54,496 nt of DNA from Phialocephala subalpina (taxonomy: Eukaryota; Ascomycota; Leotiomycetes; Helotiales; Mollisiaceae). Shown in pieces: positions 33,559 to 45,000 of the stretch (position 1 is its first letter; each line of letters starts with the position of its first letter). A program made the translations under genes and the position numbers. A model generated the notes under the pieces. It was not told where the DNA came from and did not search any database. It saw nothing but the letters and a program-made list of their open reading frames with translations. The stretch is from contig FJOG01000015.1 in assembly GCA_900073065.1 (NCBI GenBank), forward strand, positions 1,252,501-1,306,996, in the 5' to 3' direction.

Positions 33559-34811
33559 ATGGATCGACCTCAACCTGATGACCTGCCGCCCAATGCGTAC
33601 GAAAACCGTGCGGGGATGACAGTAGCCATCATTTCGGCATGCTTGTTTGTGTCGACAGTCGTTGTGTCTCTTCGGTTCTATGTTCGGCTGGTAATCATCA
33701 GGAAGTTTGGGGTTGATGATTGGGCTCTGGCTGTGGTTCTGGTGTGTTTTTCGTCTTTAAGGTTACTCGAACCTCCCTGCTGACAGTCACTTGCTAGGTC
33801 ACAACCATGGGCGCGGCTATCCTAATGGCAGTTAGTGAGCATCACGACTAAATCCCTGCTGCAACTCGATTCTAACTCAAATCACAGCCACTAAATTCGG
33901 GCTCGGCGGCCACTTTTACCTCCTCTCGATCCCCGAGAAGTCCAAGTTTCTCAAAGTACGTCTGTTCCACATCCGTATCGAACTTGCATACTAACGATTT
34001 GGGCGCCACACAGCTCGTTTGGTTCGCGTCTATGGGCTATGGCTTCGCCGTAATGCTAATGAAAGCTACCGTCCTACTACAATACCGGCGTCTCTTCCCA
34101 CTACCTAAATTCCAGCGCCTGTGCAACATATTCCTCGCCGGCGTAGGCACATGGGCCGTTGCCGGCGCGCTGGGCACTATACTAATCTGCCTACCTATTG
34201 AGCGGAATTGGGACGCCTTGGCGCCGACAGGTTGTAGCGAGCGGATCTACTTCTGGGAGGCGTATGCCATCTTGCATATTATTACAGACGTGCTGATCCT
34301 CGTAATGCCACTGCCGCTGCTAAAGACGCTACCATTAACGACGGTGCAAAAGGGGGTGTTGATGGTGGTTTTCTCTCTGGGTGCTTTGTGAGTACTTTGT
34401 GGTGCCGTTGTGGGGGTGGTAGTTGTTCATGGTCGTATGCTAACTCAATCCCATTTTTCCAATAGCACGACTACGATTTCGGTGATCCGCATCACTACCC
34501 TTCGTGCGTCACTCATAGGCACGGATACTACGTGGACGATGTCCACGACGGCGTTATGGTCCACGGCCGAAGTATCGTGTGCCATCGTCTGCGTGTGCAT
34601 CCCGACGCTGCGGCCACTAGTCGCCCAGCGGACGAGATCTTCCGAAGTGAACAAGCTGAAGGAGTCGAAGAAGTCAAGAGGAGGTTTGAGAAGGCCACAG
34701 TTATATGACACGGACAATCTTGAGACTCAAGTAGTAACGCATTCGCTGGCGAGCGAAGACATTGAAAGCCAAAGTAATGGTATTAAAGTTTTATTATCTA
34801 CCAAATTATAA
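33559..34811 (+). CDS. Seven-TM fungal rhodopsin-like (Pth11-type) membrane protein
   Basis: Exons are 33559-33741, 33798-33834, 33888-33955, 34014-34387 and 34466-34811 (335 aa), with introns of 53-78 nt. Donors and acceptors are canonical, and the intron before exon 4 has a CTAACG branch site. Seven hydrophobic segments are visible: TVAIISACLFVSTVVVSLRF, WALAVVLVLVTTMGAAILM, ASMGYGFAVMLMKATVLLQY, LAGVGTWAVAGALGTILICL, YAILHIITDVLILVMPLPLL, GVLMVVFSLGALTTTISV and STAEVSCAIVCVCIPTLRPL. Family hallmarks are LRFYVRL...FGVDDW, the TKFGLGGH loop and the LP...LP pattern before TM6. A CFEM domain is absent. These proteins are thought to act as surface sensors or GPCR-like receptors. The gene ends at the edge of an AT-rich block, and the last residues (GIKVLLSTKL) may be altered. 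Confidence 0.87.
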
Positions 34812-36080
34812 ACCTTTAGGATTAGGATTAAATATCATATAATTCTTCTTATATATTTATTTCCTTGGAATTAATAAAAACATTTTTATAAAATTTTTAA
34901 TAAATAATAATAAAATTTAAAAATATATAATATAAATAATATAAATAATTTAAATTAATTTATATTTTAAATATTATATATTTAAAAGAATATTATTTCA
35001 AATTAAAAAATAGAAATAAATTATTAAAAATAATTAAAATTATATATTCTTTTATATATTTTAATTCAATTAACTTTATTATTTATTATAATAATATAAT
35101 TTATATTTCGTAAATACTTTTATTTTATTAAATTTATATATTTATTCTTAAAATATAAATTAAAANNNNNNNNNNNNNNNNNNNNNNNNNNNNNNNNNNN
35201 NNNNNNNNNNNNNNNNNNNNNNNNNNNNNNNNNNNNNNNNNNNNNNNNNNNNNNNNNNNNNNNNNNNNNNNNNNNNNNNNNNNNNNNNNNNNNNNNNNNN
35301 NNNNNNNNNNNNNNNNNNNNNNNNNNNNNNNNNNNNNNNNNNNNNNNNNNNNNNNNNNNNNNNNNNNNNNNNNNNNNNNNNNNNNNNNNNNNNNNNNNNN
35401 NNNNNNNNNNNNNNNNNNNNNNNNNNNNNNNNNNNNNNNNNNNNNNNNNNNNNNNNNNNNNNNNNNNNNNNNNNNNNNNNNNNNNNNNNNNNNNNNNNNN
35501 NNNNNNNNNNNNNNNNNNNNNNNNNNNNNNNNNNNNNNNNNNNNNNNNNNNNNNNNNNNNNNNNNNNNNNNNNNNNNNNNNNNNTAATTAATTTATAATT
35601 AATTTATAATAATTTTTCTATTAAATATTTTATAATATAATTAATAGAAAAAAATTTAATTAGTATATATATTTTCTTTTTATATATTCTTTATACAAAA
35701 TTTTAAATTCTTTTATAAACTTTTTATTTTATTATATTTATAAAATATATATTTAAAAAAAAAAAACTTTATTTATTAATTTATTATAAATAATTATTAA
35801 TAAGAAATAAATTTACGGTTTCAATTTATATTTTAATTATAAAAAAAAAATATTAAATATATTTCTTATTAATTAATATAATATTAATAATTAAAATTAT
35901 AAAATTTCGATTATAGAAATCTTATATAAAGAATATAAAGTTGCGTATATATAATCGTAAGAATTAATAATAATTTAAAATTTTCTAGAAATATTAAACA
36001 AATTATATTTCAATTTTATTTGATAAAATGAGGCTATATATTTCTAATACTCGTATGAAAATTCTCTAGCTAATATCAAT
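34812..36080. other. AT-rich RIP-like block containing an assembly gap
   Basis: Nearly pure A/T sequence flanks a 419-nt run of N (35166-35584) on both sides. No gene or transposon motif can be read. The gap most likely marks an unassembled repeat. Confidence 0.8.
35166..35584. other. Assembly gap (N run)
   Basis: There are 419 unknown bases inside the AT-rich block. The true length and content cannot be judged from the sequence. Confidence 0.99.
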
Positions 36081-37124
36081 TCACTTCGAAGACCCATCAC
36101 ATGCACTTTTTCCACCATCAAGTGGGTTTCCAATGGAGACACCCGAATACTTCAAGTGGGCTAGATTTATGCCGGTTGCGTTGGCCCCGATCCCAGTACC
36201 TCGGACGGAATTGTTACAGTCCTATTCCAATCAGCGATTTAGACCTCTCCTATGAGTTTTTGAGGCTTACCGGAGGCTCCTGTCCTGAACATTGGACTGT
36301 GTCTGCCGCATCCGCTGGGTCGTTCTCCCAGAACTCAGTCGAATGATGCTGATATCCAGCAGAGGTAGGGATAGTCTGCGGAACGCCATCATTAGAGTGC
36401 GTCACACGGAACATCTTCCCAAATGGTAGCACTTGGTCTACCATATTGGCATATGCAGCATTCCCCGTTCGAGGTTGACCGAAGGTGTAGGTCGTGATGT
36501 TCATTCCTAGACTTGCGCTCGCTAGGGAAGCGGAAGCAAGTGAAGCTAATGAGGCTCCTAGGGAGTGACCCGTTACCGTGAGCGCATATCCCTCGTGAGA
36601 GCTCATCTCTGTGTTGATCGCAGCAAGTATTTGGGAAGAGGCGGAGTTCCAGGCGTTTACGTAGCCACCATGGACCTTTCAACACGTCAGCCGCCTCTTC
36701 AACTTATATAGCGCTATGGAATGGCGTACCAGACATCCATCACAACCAGAGATACCAATCGAGTTGAATGGGACAAGCGTTTGATTGAAGTCAACAACGA
36801 AGTCTTGAGCATCTGATGTGCCTCGAAACGCAAGGACCATCTCCTTAGCCGTGTCGTCTCTGAAGAGGTATGCCTGAGTATCTGTCGATGAAATGTCGAA
36901 GAAATTTGCAACTGAAGCTCCGTTCGGTGGCGTGGGGCAGTTGCTTGCATACGCCGCTGCAGAGAACTTGGTATAGCGTACGAACTTATTGAAAGTATCG
37001 GTGCTGACTGATCTGGTTAATTGAAACGTCCCATTGCAGTGGAAAATTTAAGAGACTTACTAGGAGGGTTCGTGGACATTACGACTTCGCTCAGGAAAAA
37101 GAAGCTAAAGAAGAGTATAAGCAT
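36081..37124 (-). CDS. Secreted class 3 lipase / feruloyl esterase-like hydrolase
   Basis: Exons in reading order are 37124-37061, 37007-36730, 36675-36271 and 36221-36081 (295 aa), with introns of 49-54 nt. The first exon is a signal peptide (MLILFFSFFFLSEVVMS). The alpha/beta-hydrolase core shows FNKFVRYTKFSAAAYASNC, MVLAFRGTSDAQDFVVDF, GCDGCLVHGGYVNAW, TVTGHSLGASL (Ser152), TYTFGQPRTGNAAYA, VTHSNDGVPQ (Asp210) and GYQHHSTEFW (His224). The small last exon supplies DCNNSV...AHLKYSG, the conserved end with a disulfide Cys. Length and motifs match Aspergillus FaeA-like esterases and extracellular triacylglycerol lipases; which substrate it uses cannot be told from sequence alone. A TATA box lies about 110 nt upstream. 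Confidence 0.93.
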
Positions 37125-37230
37125 CGTGAAAGAGAGATAGAGTCGACGTAATGCGGTTGACAACTTCCAGTGTATCGTCTACAAATAAGAGGATGTTTGC
37201 TAATTCCTATTGACGTCTGATGTCTAACGG

Positions 37231-37240
37231 CTTTATATAG
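37231..37240 (-). promoter_or_regulatory. TATA box of the lipase gene
   Basis: On the minus strand the sequence CTATATAAAG lies about 110 nt upstream of the lipase start codon at 37124. Confidence 0.6.
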
Positions 37241-38640
37241 CTAAGTGTGCACATCCCATCTTTTAAACCGAGGTATACCAAGAATGCAAGGATCGTTGCG
37301 AAATGGGGAGGTGATGCTTCTTCCTGAAGTAGACACGCGTTTCGCATCAAATCACCTAATCAAGCAAAGCGCCAACTCTTCTCATCAGCTCGATGAAATA
37401 GTATCTGCATACAAGGTGCCATTTGAATACCGCCAGAAAGGTAATATAACCTCAGGATCGAAGCAATAAACTTTGCCAAGGTGTCGATCATCTGAACGCG
37501 CTTTGTGAAACAATGACAAAACATCGCATGGAAATGCAGTTTTCGGACGATATTCTCGCTTATATGCCCAGGGCTGTGCCTCGGCTTACTGGTAATACAG
37601 GCCACGAGTTCCACGAAGTTCTCAGTCCCTTGAGGAATGGTGGACTAATGGTTCCATCCCGAAAACCAATCGCCCAGAAAGAACTAGCTCCATAACGTGG
37701 GAATGTCTCGGCTGAAGCACCCGTGGCATCGTCCCCGGAGTCCTTGGGTCGGCATACTAGGAGGCATCGGGGCTACCAATACAATTTACCGTGGAGGGTA
37801 GGGCATCATTCACTATGCAAGTGACAGTCTGGCTTGTGCACCTTACTCGTGGGAGTTAGAATATACAACTCTTTACTTCTCAAAACTTGGAGATAGGAGT
37901 TAATATTCGACTCTGGCACTCCACGCTCCATACTTCAATACCAGGATCGCCCACTATAAAGCAAGCTATCCCAAGAAGCCCACATTTGCAAGAACCTGTC
38001 GCAGTCATAAAGCTAGCATACCGTCTTGCAATCGAGCAAGGTCCAGAGGTAGCTAACGATCTCCCTTGCGTAGTGCTTCCATGATCTTGGAGGGCTAGGA
38101 TCTTGTTTGTAGGCCGTCGACATAACTCCTCGAGTGATTGTTGCGAATCTCCGCCCTTTGCGTTTAAGGTATTCTGGTTAAGAGCAATAGGAAATATTCT
38201 AAGAGATATGTTGTGAGGCTTCAAAACTATTTGATTCTAGTATTAATATTTATCGTTTTCGCTTTGTAGCAAGTTTGAAGAGCGTTTGGTTGGAGCGTCG
38301 GGCTTGCCTCCTTGCACTTCTGGCCAATAGATCAATCTAAAGTCGAATCGCGAGAGAAACTCGCTCTATTTAATCTATTGGCGGCTAAAACGCTTAATTG
38401 TTATAAAGTATTAAAATTTCTTATTTCCTTAAATTTAATTCTTTATTATAAATATTATAAAATAACTCACTTAACAACTTATCTGCAAATAACAACAAGA
38501 TTCCAGCCCCTCACATCTTCTCAAATCAAATCCCCAAGCAAAAAACACAACCTACCGCCGCTCTATAACACCTTCCGAATTGAACCAATGATCATATCGC
38601 GGGACGAGGTCCCGTGCTCGCAAGGCACTCATAAGCAATA
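37241..38640. other. Intergenic region, no gene seen
   Basis: This 1.4-kb stretch contains the distal promoter of the lipase and a short AT-rich patch near 38380-38470. Frames of 60-115 codons on either strand show no family motif. Confidence 0.5.
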
Positions 38641-38699
38641 AGGTCAACTATTGTGAGAGCTTGCTTAGACGATGTGTTGGAAGATAAATGGTGGTTTAT

Positions 38700-40470
38700 G
38701 TACCCCTTAAGAAAGAGAAAAGGAAAGAACCGGATTCGAGACTAAGAGATGATGGAATAGAGAAGTACCCGTAACGAAGCAGAGATAAGCTCAACTCAAA
38801 GAGAGAAGTGGGTTGAAGGATTGAAGGATTGAGGAAGTTATCACTCCTCGCCAGCTTCAGGTGGGGGGTATATAACCACCCAACCTCCCTCTCGAACCCG
38901 CAAAAGCATAAACATTCACGAGAACCATCTAAATCACTCGGAAGAATATATCAAGACCTCCTTTCTAGCCCCCAACGATACACTCCCACTTTTCTCACAA
39001 CTATTTGAACCTCTAACTACCTCACTTCCTCCCCTAAGTCGACCTCATCCCATCCCATTCCAACTCTTCGACTCACTACCTTTTACTTGACAACACACCC
39101 ACAAATAACAACAAAACGCCCACCCTCCCCATCCTCTCCCTACCTCGCTCAAAGCAAAATACAGAGCATACTTTAAGCCTGCTTCAACGTCTAGAATCAA
39201 TCAATCAATCAATCCACAAGTCACGGCTTCGAAGCATATGCTTCCCCTTTCAAAGTGACGTAGTTTGGTCGAGACGTTCGAGAAGGAAAGGGGGAGGAGT
39301 TATACACTCCTTAGGTAAGAAAGAGACCGCGAAAACGAGCAAGAGAGAAATCCGTGACGGAGCCGAGAAAGCCGATGGCGAAGAGAGAGGTGAATGCAAG
39401 GAAGCTGTAAGAGCGACGGATACCGAGTAATTAGTGGGGGTATATAAACCGCCTCAACCCCCCTTCTCGAACCCGCAGAACGGGAAAGCAATAAACACCA
39501 GATAGGCAATCTGTTTGCGATCCTTGCCGCTAGCACCGATATATCTAAGCCTATTCCCCTCTATCTAATCTTGAGTCTTGACTCCCGACTTTCTCACTTC
39601 TCATGCTAAGTCTCGTCCCGTCTCTACCTTATCTGACTTCCTCTAAAGTAAAAAAATTCTCGGACTTGATAACGCACCTAGAAACGACAACAAAACCCTT
39701 ACCCCTCCGCATCCTCTCCCAAACCCCCAGGTGATGCAAAGCAGAGAACGACATTTGCATCAAATCCAACTCCATCCCATCGTCCCTATCTAGAGCAGTG
39801 ATCGTATCGTTAATTAAAAGCAAGCATTCAATGCTCGGCACATGAATGGTGAGGGAGATGCTTTTGTTCGAATCGCTGTCATTTGACCAAGAGTTTGGAA
39901 CGGGATTTACACACCTACTCTTCAGTAAGCAAGAGACAAAGGCTAATAGTACGCGGGGACCGAAGATAGAAAACTTGTAAAACGGTGCAATGAGCACCGA
40001 AAGTGTGAAGGGAGCTACACTAATTAGCAGAAGATAGGCGATCAAAGAAGTGTGAGGCAATTACAAAGCGATGAAAGTAAGAAAACACAGCCCTGAAGAA
40101 AAGAAAATCGCCGAGGACCGGGGTATATAAACCTCCTCAGCCCCAGTATTCCAAACCATTCACGAGAACCGTTTGAACCGCTTGAAAAGAATGTATCAAG
40201 ACCCCTGCTAACACATACAAATTCAACCGCAGTAGTGAGACAGGGTCATTCATCGTGCATTGCAAGCACGTGTATGTGTATTGAGGTTGTTCTACTGCCC
40301 TTTCGTTGAGACGCTAGAGGAAGAGGAAAGAACCTTATATAATTATCGAGCAACGAAAAAAAAAGGAGTACTTCCAAGACTGGACATCGGCGAGGATCGG
40401 TGAATGTGAATCAATTGGAAAGTAGAGTAGTTCAGGCAACCTTGCACTAGCAGAGGAAGGCAAGCCATTC
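38700..40470. repeat. Diverged tandem array of TATA-bearing non-coding units
   Basis: Similar segments recur in the same order. A purine-rich start (GAGA/GAAG runs with AGAGAGA and GGTGAA) leads to a G-run plus TATA box at 38865-38874, 39436-39448 and 40121-40130, then a pyrimidine-rich CCNCCTCAACCCCC and TCGAACCCGCA. Copies 1 and 3 share ATTCACGAGAACC followed by an ATATCAAGACC-like tract (38915-38965 and 40157-40205). Copies 1 and 2 share CATCCTCTCCC and AACAACAAAACGCCC-like tracts further on. A fourth partial copy begins near 40305. Spacing is about 570 and 680 bp. No conserved frame spans the copies. Confidence 0.65.
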
Positions 40471-40614
40471 AACAAAGTGCGAAGATATCAAGAATGAGAA
40501 GTGAAGAACGCGCGCCAGTAAACATCATCGCATTCGCAATGCTAAAGCTATACATATGAATTACCATTCATTCCACTCCGTTTCCCTTATCCCACCTCAA
40601 CCAAGTCCAAGGAC

Positions 40615-42051
40615 CTACGCCTTGTTGGCGCCAGCGCTTCCCGAAGCCTTAGCTCTCTCACCATACGCCTTGGTGGCATAATCACCCTGGTGCACGATCA
40701 GATCCTGTGGTCGGTAATCATGTCTGCCCGACAAGTAGCTGTCCAAAATCGCCTTGGTACCATCCGCATATCGCTTCTGCGCATCGAGCGAAGTACCCGA
40801 CATGTGAGGAACCATAGCGTTTCCACCACCGAAGGGGTTCTTGGCGTAGCGGAGAGGGTGATCCTTTGGTGCTGGTTGAGGGAACCAGACGTCTCCTCCG
40901 TAGCCGCGGAGATGGCCGGACTTGAGGGCCTCGGCGACATCTTCCTTGACGACGATGGCGCCACGGGCAGTGTTGACGAGCCATGAGCCTGGTTATGTTA
41001 GTAGGTGAAATGGTCGCAAAGGGGAAAAGGAGCACATACCCTTCTTCATCTTGGAGATCAACTCCTTGTTGAAGAGACCACGGGTCTTCTCGTGGAGAGG
41101 GCAGTTGATGGTAACGACATCACACTGAGCCAACATCTCCTCGAGGTCAGTGACACGTCGGCAACCAATCTCCTTCTCAATCTCAGGCTTTAATGGTTGG
41201 TAGTCAAAGTACAGAAGCTCCTTGCAGTCGAAAGGCTTGAGACGTCTCAAGACACGCTCACCAATACGTCCCACAGCGACGGTACCGACGACCTTGCCCT
41301 CCAAGTCGAACTCGTTCTTGGCAGCAGCAGCGACATCCCACTCTCCGGCTTGGATCTGCTCGTGTGCGGGAACAAAGTTGCGGACAAGAACAAGGATGGT
41401 CATGACGACGTGCTCTGCAACGGAGACGACGTTGGAGCCGGTGACTTCGGCGACGGTAATACCGCCATTGGTCTTGTTGGCGGCGTTGAGATCGACGTGA
41501 TCGGATCCAATACCAGCAGTGATGGCGAGCTTGAGCTTCTTAGCCTTGGCCAATCGCTCGGCAGTGAGGTAGCCGGGATGGAAACTGTTCCTGTCAGCGG
41601 ATGCAAGGGAGGAAATGAATTGGTAGCATACGGGGTGGTGATGATGATCTCAGCATCGACCAATTCCTGATCGAACTTTGAGTTCTCGCCCTCCTTATCG
41701 GATGTAGTAACCAGAGTGTGTCCCTGCTCCTCCAACCATGGTCGAATACCAAGCTCGTTCTCAGTTGTGCCTAGAAGTTCTGGGACCTGCACTCAATCAG
41801 CAATTGACGCACCAATTGGGAACAGGGAGACTCACTTCCTCGGCGTGTTTCTTGCCATCGTACAGCACGAGAAGTACCTTGACCTTTTCACGTTTTCCCG
41901 TCAGCGTTCTGATACTCCCAAGATTATTGTATCGCAGCGCCGTCGCGCCACGAGCCAGCACACGAGGTGTAGGTCTCGCAGCAGCGGTGTGGAAGGACGA
42001 GGTAAAAGCTGGACGCGCGAGACGGCAGATTGAACGAGTGAGTAATACCAT
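40615..42051 (-). CDS. FDH1: NAD-dependent formate dehydrogenase
   Basis: Exons in reading order are 42051-41836, 41786-41632, 41584-41040 and 40988-40615 (429 aa), with introns of 47-51 nt. Residues 1-60 are rich in Arg/Ser/Ala without acids, like a mitochondrial targeting sequence. The enzyme follows: [66 protein letters not shown] (NAD-binding loop), [25 protein letters not shown] (catalytic Arg) and [14 protein letters not shown] (catalytic His). It oxidises formate to CO2 with NAD+. At the junction of exons 2 and 3 two acceptors lie 6 nt apart; I used the downstream one because it restores the conserved TTPFHPGYL. The final residues form a small Ala/Gly/Lys tail. Confidence 0.96.
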
Positions 42052-45000
42052 TGTGACTGAGTTGTAGAATTATTTTGGTTGTTGTGTATGTGTAGGAGTG
42101 AAGGAGGAAGTGAGTTTTGTTGTGTCGTCTTCCGGAGATAGCTTGGGAAGCTCGCAAGTGCGGGGTCGGGATGAAATGATGTACCTGCAAAGACGCGAAA
42201 CGTCAGCCAGGGAAAAAGAGAGCTACGTAATTGCAGTGCAGCGTCCAGCTTCGGGTGATAGGATGAAAGGGATCGACTCCATATATCATCGTGCCACAGT
42301 GAAACTGAAATTAGGAGAGAGGTACGTACCTTGAATGTGTCTGCGTAGAATCAAATCAACAGAGTCTTGCTGTTGAAGTTGGATGGAGGGGTTATGAGAG
42401 AGGAAGCAAATAAAATGGAAAGTCAATCTCACCCACCGTCCCGGGGACAGCTCCTTCTTATACGTCTCTCACTTTAACAACACATCCATTCTGCCTTTCC
42501 CCTCTTCTTTCCCAAAGCAGGCATCACTCCTCCCAGCAACCAACCACCAACACTTCCTCGCTCCCAAACATCCACAAATTGACGGTCTCGCCCTCGCGGC
42601 TAACTCCACTTGCAGCTCATGCGCCCAAAGCAATTTGTAAAGTTTGATGGACCAGCAGCCAGTCAGACACGCTGTCGACCCGGTGATTGCTGCGTGTATG
42701 TTCTACCGAAGCAGTTCGTCTCGCATCCCCACGTCTCCGAGAGCTAGGGGGGTTCTGGGTACGGGAATGGGATTTGGGAGAGGAGGGGCAAAGATGGAAA
42801 GGAGCTGTTTCGGTGGTGCTCGGTGAGTGGGTGAGAGGGAGCTATGACTTGGTACTGCAGCTGCCCCTCACTGCAGCTCGCAGCTTGAAGCATCTGCAAA
42901 TATATATGACTCGATTCTCCTCAAGTGATGCTGGAATGTTGTTACTTCTGCCCTGCTGCAGCTTCGTATACGATTAGAAAGTATATTTCTGCTGACGCGG
43001 GGTAATTATTGCTGTGGTTGTTGCTGACGGGAGAACACAGAGTGCAGAGCTTCCCCTCTCCCTATCGATAACCCCTTCAGCGATAACGGGGATGTCTCGG
43101 CGCTCTCGGTGACCCCACAAGGTACCCCACATCAAAGTAACTCGGTATCTTTCCGACCATATTCCAGAGCAGAGAGAAGTGAGCGTTTATTCCTTTGGTT
43201 TTACTTCTCATCATCGTCGCCGCAAACTAGAATAATTACCGCATCAGGTGCCCGTTTGGAAATTTGTCCTTCGTCCCATCCGAAGGCCGTAAGCTGACGA
43301 CCAGTTCGATAGTTCCTTTGTTCGATGCTTGCTGCATCCATCGATAGCTCAATGCGGGGTAAATGCCAATACCCAACGCCACAAAGGTCATCGTCTGGGC
43401 GATTCCGGGGTAAAAAGCACAAATATCGATCTTCTCTCCTGATTCCCTCTCCAGGCCCCGGATACATGCAAGAGTGAGGCGGCTTTGCTGCAAACCGGTA
43501 TCGTTCATGCAATGCCATTTGACTGACGTGCTTCCAACCTCTCGTCTGTAAGACCTTACCAATCGTTCCTCTCATTCGTGCCATAAATGGACTCCTTCTC
43601 CGCATAGAGAGAAGTCACTAAGCGAGGCAGAGAGGCTCGCCAAGCCTCCATCTTGATAGTGATGGATGTACACACGGATTTGATCTCTTCATTCGGAAAA
43701 AAAGAATAGCTTGTGTGAGCCAACGGCTTGAGGGAGCTTTCTCCAGGTTTTCGGCTTCGGAGAGAAAAGGGGAAGGTTCGGAATGTTAAGAAGCACGGCT
43801 TAGAGTTCTAGAAGGCAGACAGGAGGTGCTTCCGGTCTCGGTGCACAAAAGAAATCCCGAAGGGAAAGAACAGACTAGTGTCATGTGATAACTCGTGACC
43901 TTTGAGGATTTCAGAAGTTCGTATTCTTTGTAACAAAAGGGAGTTAGATACATTTTGAAATATGTAAGGCTCTCGAAACAATGGCATCGAAAGAAAGTTC
44001 TCTTGACCATGAGTTGTAAGCACGTGCAAGAAGTCACATGTCCTCTAATCCACATCAGGCAATTTCCCCGCAATTCACCCAGCCCCACAAAGAACTCCAA
44101 AACTAACGCTCGACCTGATCTCCAACCATGAAACATCCGTTGTATCAAGCTCTTCTCAAACATCTTGGCCTATTTTTGGTCCACCCAGGAGACCTCCTTC
44201 CAGTTTAGGGTTTCTCGGTAATTGTACCTGATCGTCACCAGCTTCAAGGTTTATGAGGTTCACGATTCGGTGCTGAGTGAGAAAGGTTATGTGTTGAGGG
44301 GCAGGGGAGAAAAGAAGGTTGATGCGATCCAGGGATTGTATTTGGATTTAATTTATATATACTTTTGGAGAGGGTTCATCTCCGGGAGTGATTTGAGTTT
44401 TGGGGAACGAATATATCTTGTTCAAAAGTCAATTCTCATCGTGATTCGACGGCGTATTTGAGGGCGTGAGGTGAGGTGAGTTTTTATCTCCGAAGATTGA
44501 AGGAGATTATTGAAAGGAGGGAGAAGGATCGATTCTCTTGGTCTGGGGAATGCGTAAGAGAGATTTAATCTCCGAATACTTGATGAGGATCAAGAGAGGG
44601 AAGGAAATTATTATGTGTCAGGAGGATGTGGATGGTGATGATGAGTCGAGGTAAGTTTGAGTTGGAATGATCAAGACGATGAGGAGGATCTGATGGATTC
44701 TCCTGATCGTCAGCATATCGTGACTTGAAGAGAATTTTCTCTCCGAAGATTCAAGGAATTAGAAAGAATCAAGAGGATCATCATTAATTCTCATAATCAG
44801 AAGGAATGGGAGAGAGGAGATTATTGTGAGCCAGGAGAACCATCATGAGGTAAAAGAGGGGTTGAGTCAGGCGGATGCGGAAGATCGTGATGTGATGGCA
44901 TTTTCTTGAGTTGAGATAAAGTTATTGAGGATCTAAAAGGGATCATCGTCGTCATCTTTGAACTTTGTATCGAATTCATCGACGTATTCGTGATTTGAAG

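Noticed and set aside
39629..40060. 143-codon minus-strand frame with a hydrophobic start (MPHTSLIAYLLLISV)
   Set aside because: It lies inside the diverged repeat array, and the matching part of the neighbouring unit has a one-base indel that breaks the frame, so the protein is not conserved between copies.
43201..43605. Two overlapping minus-strand frames of 108 and 134 codons
   Set aside because: They overlap in different frames, lack any motif and have chance-like composition.
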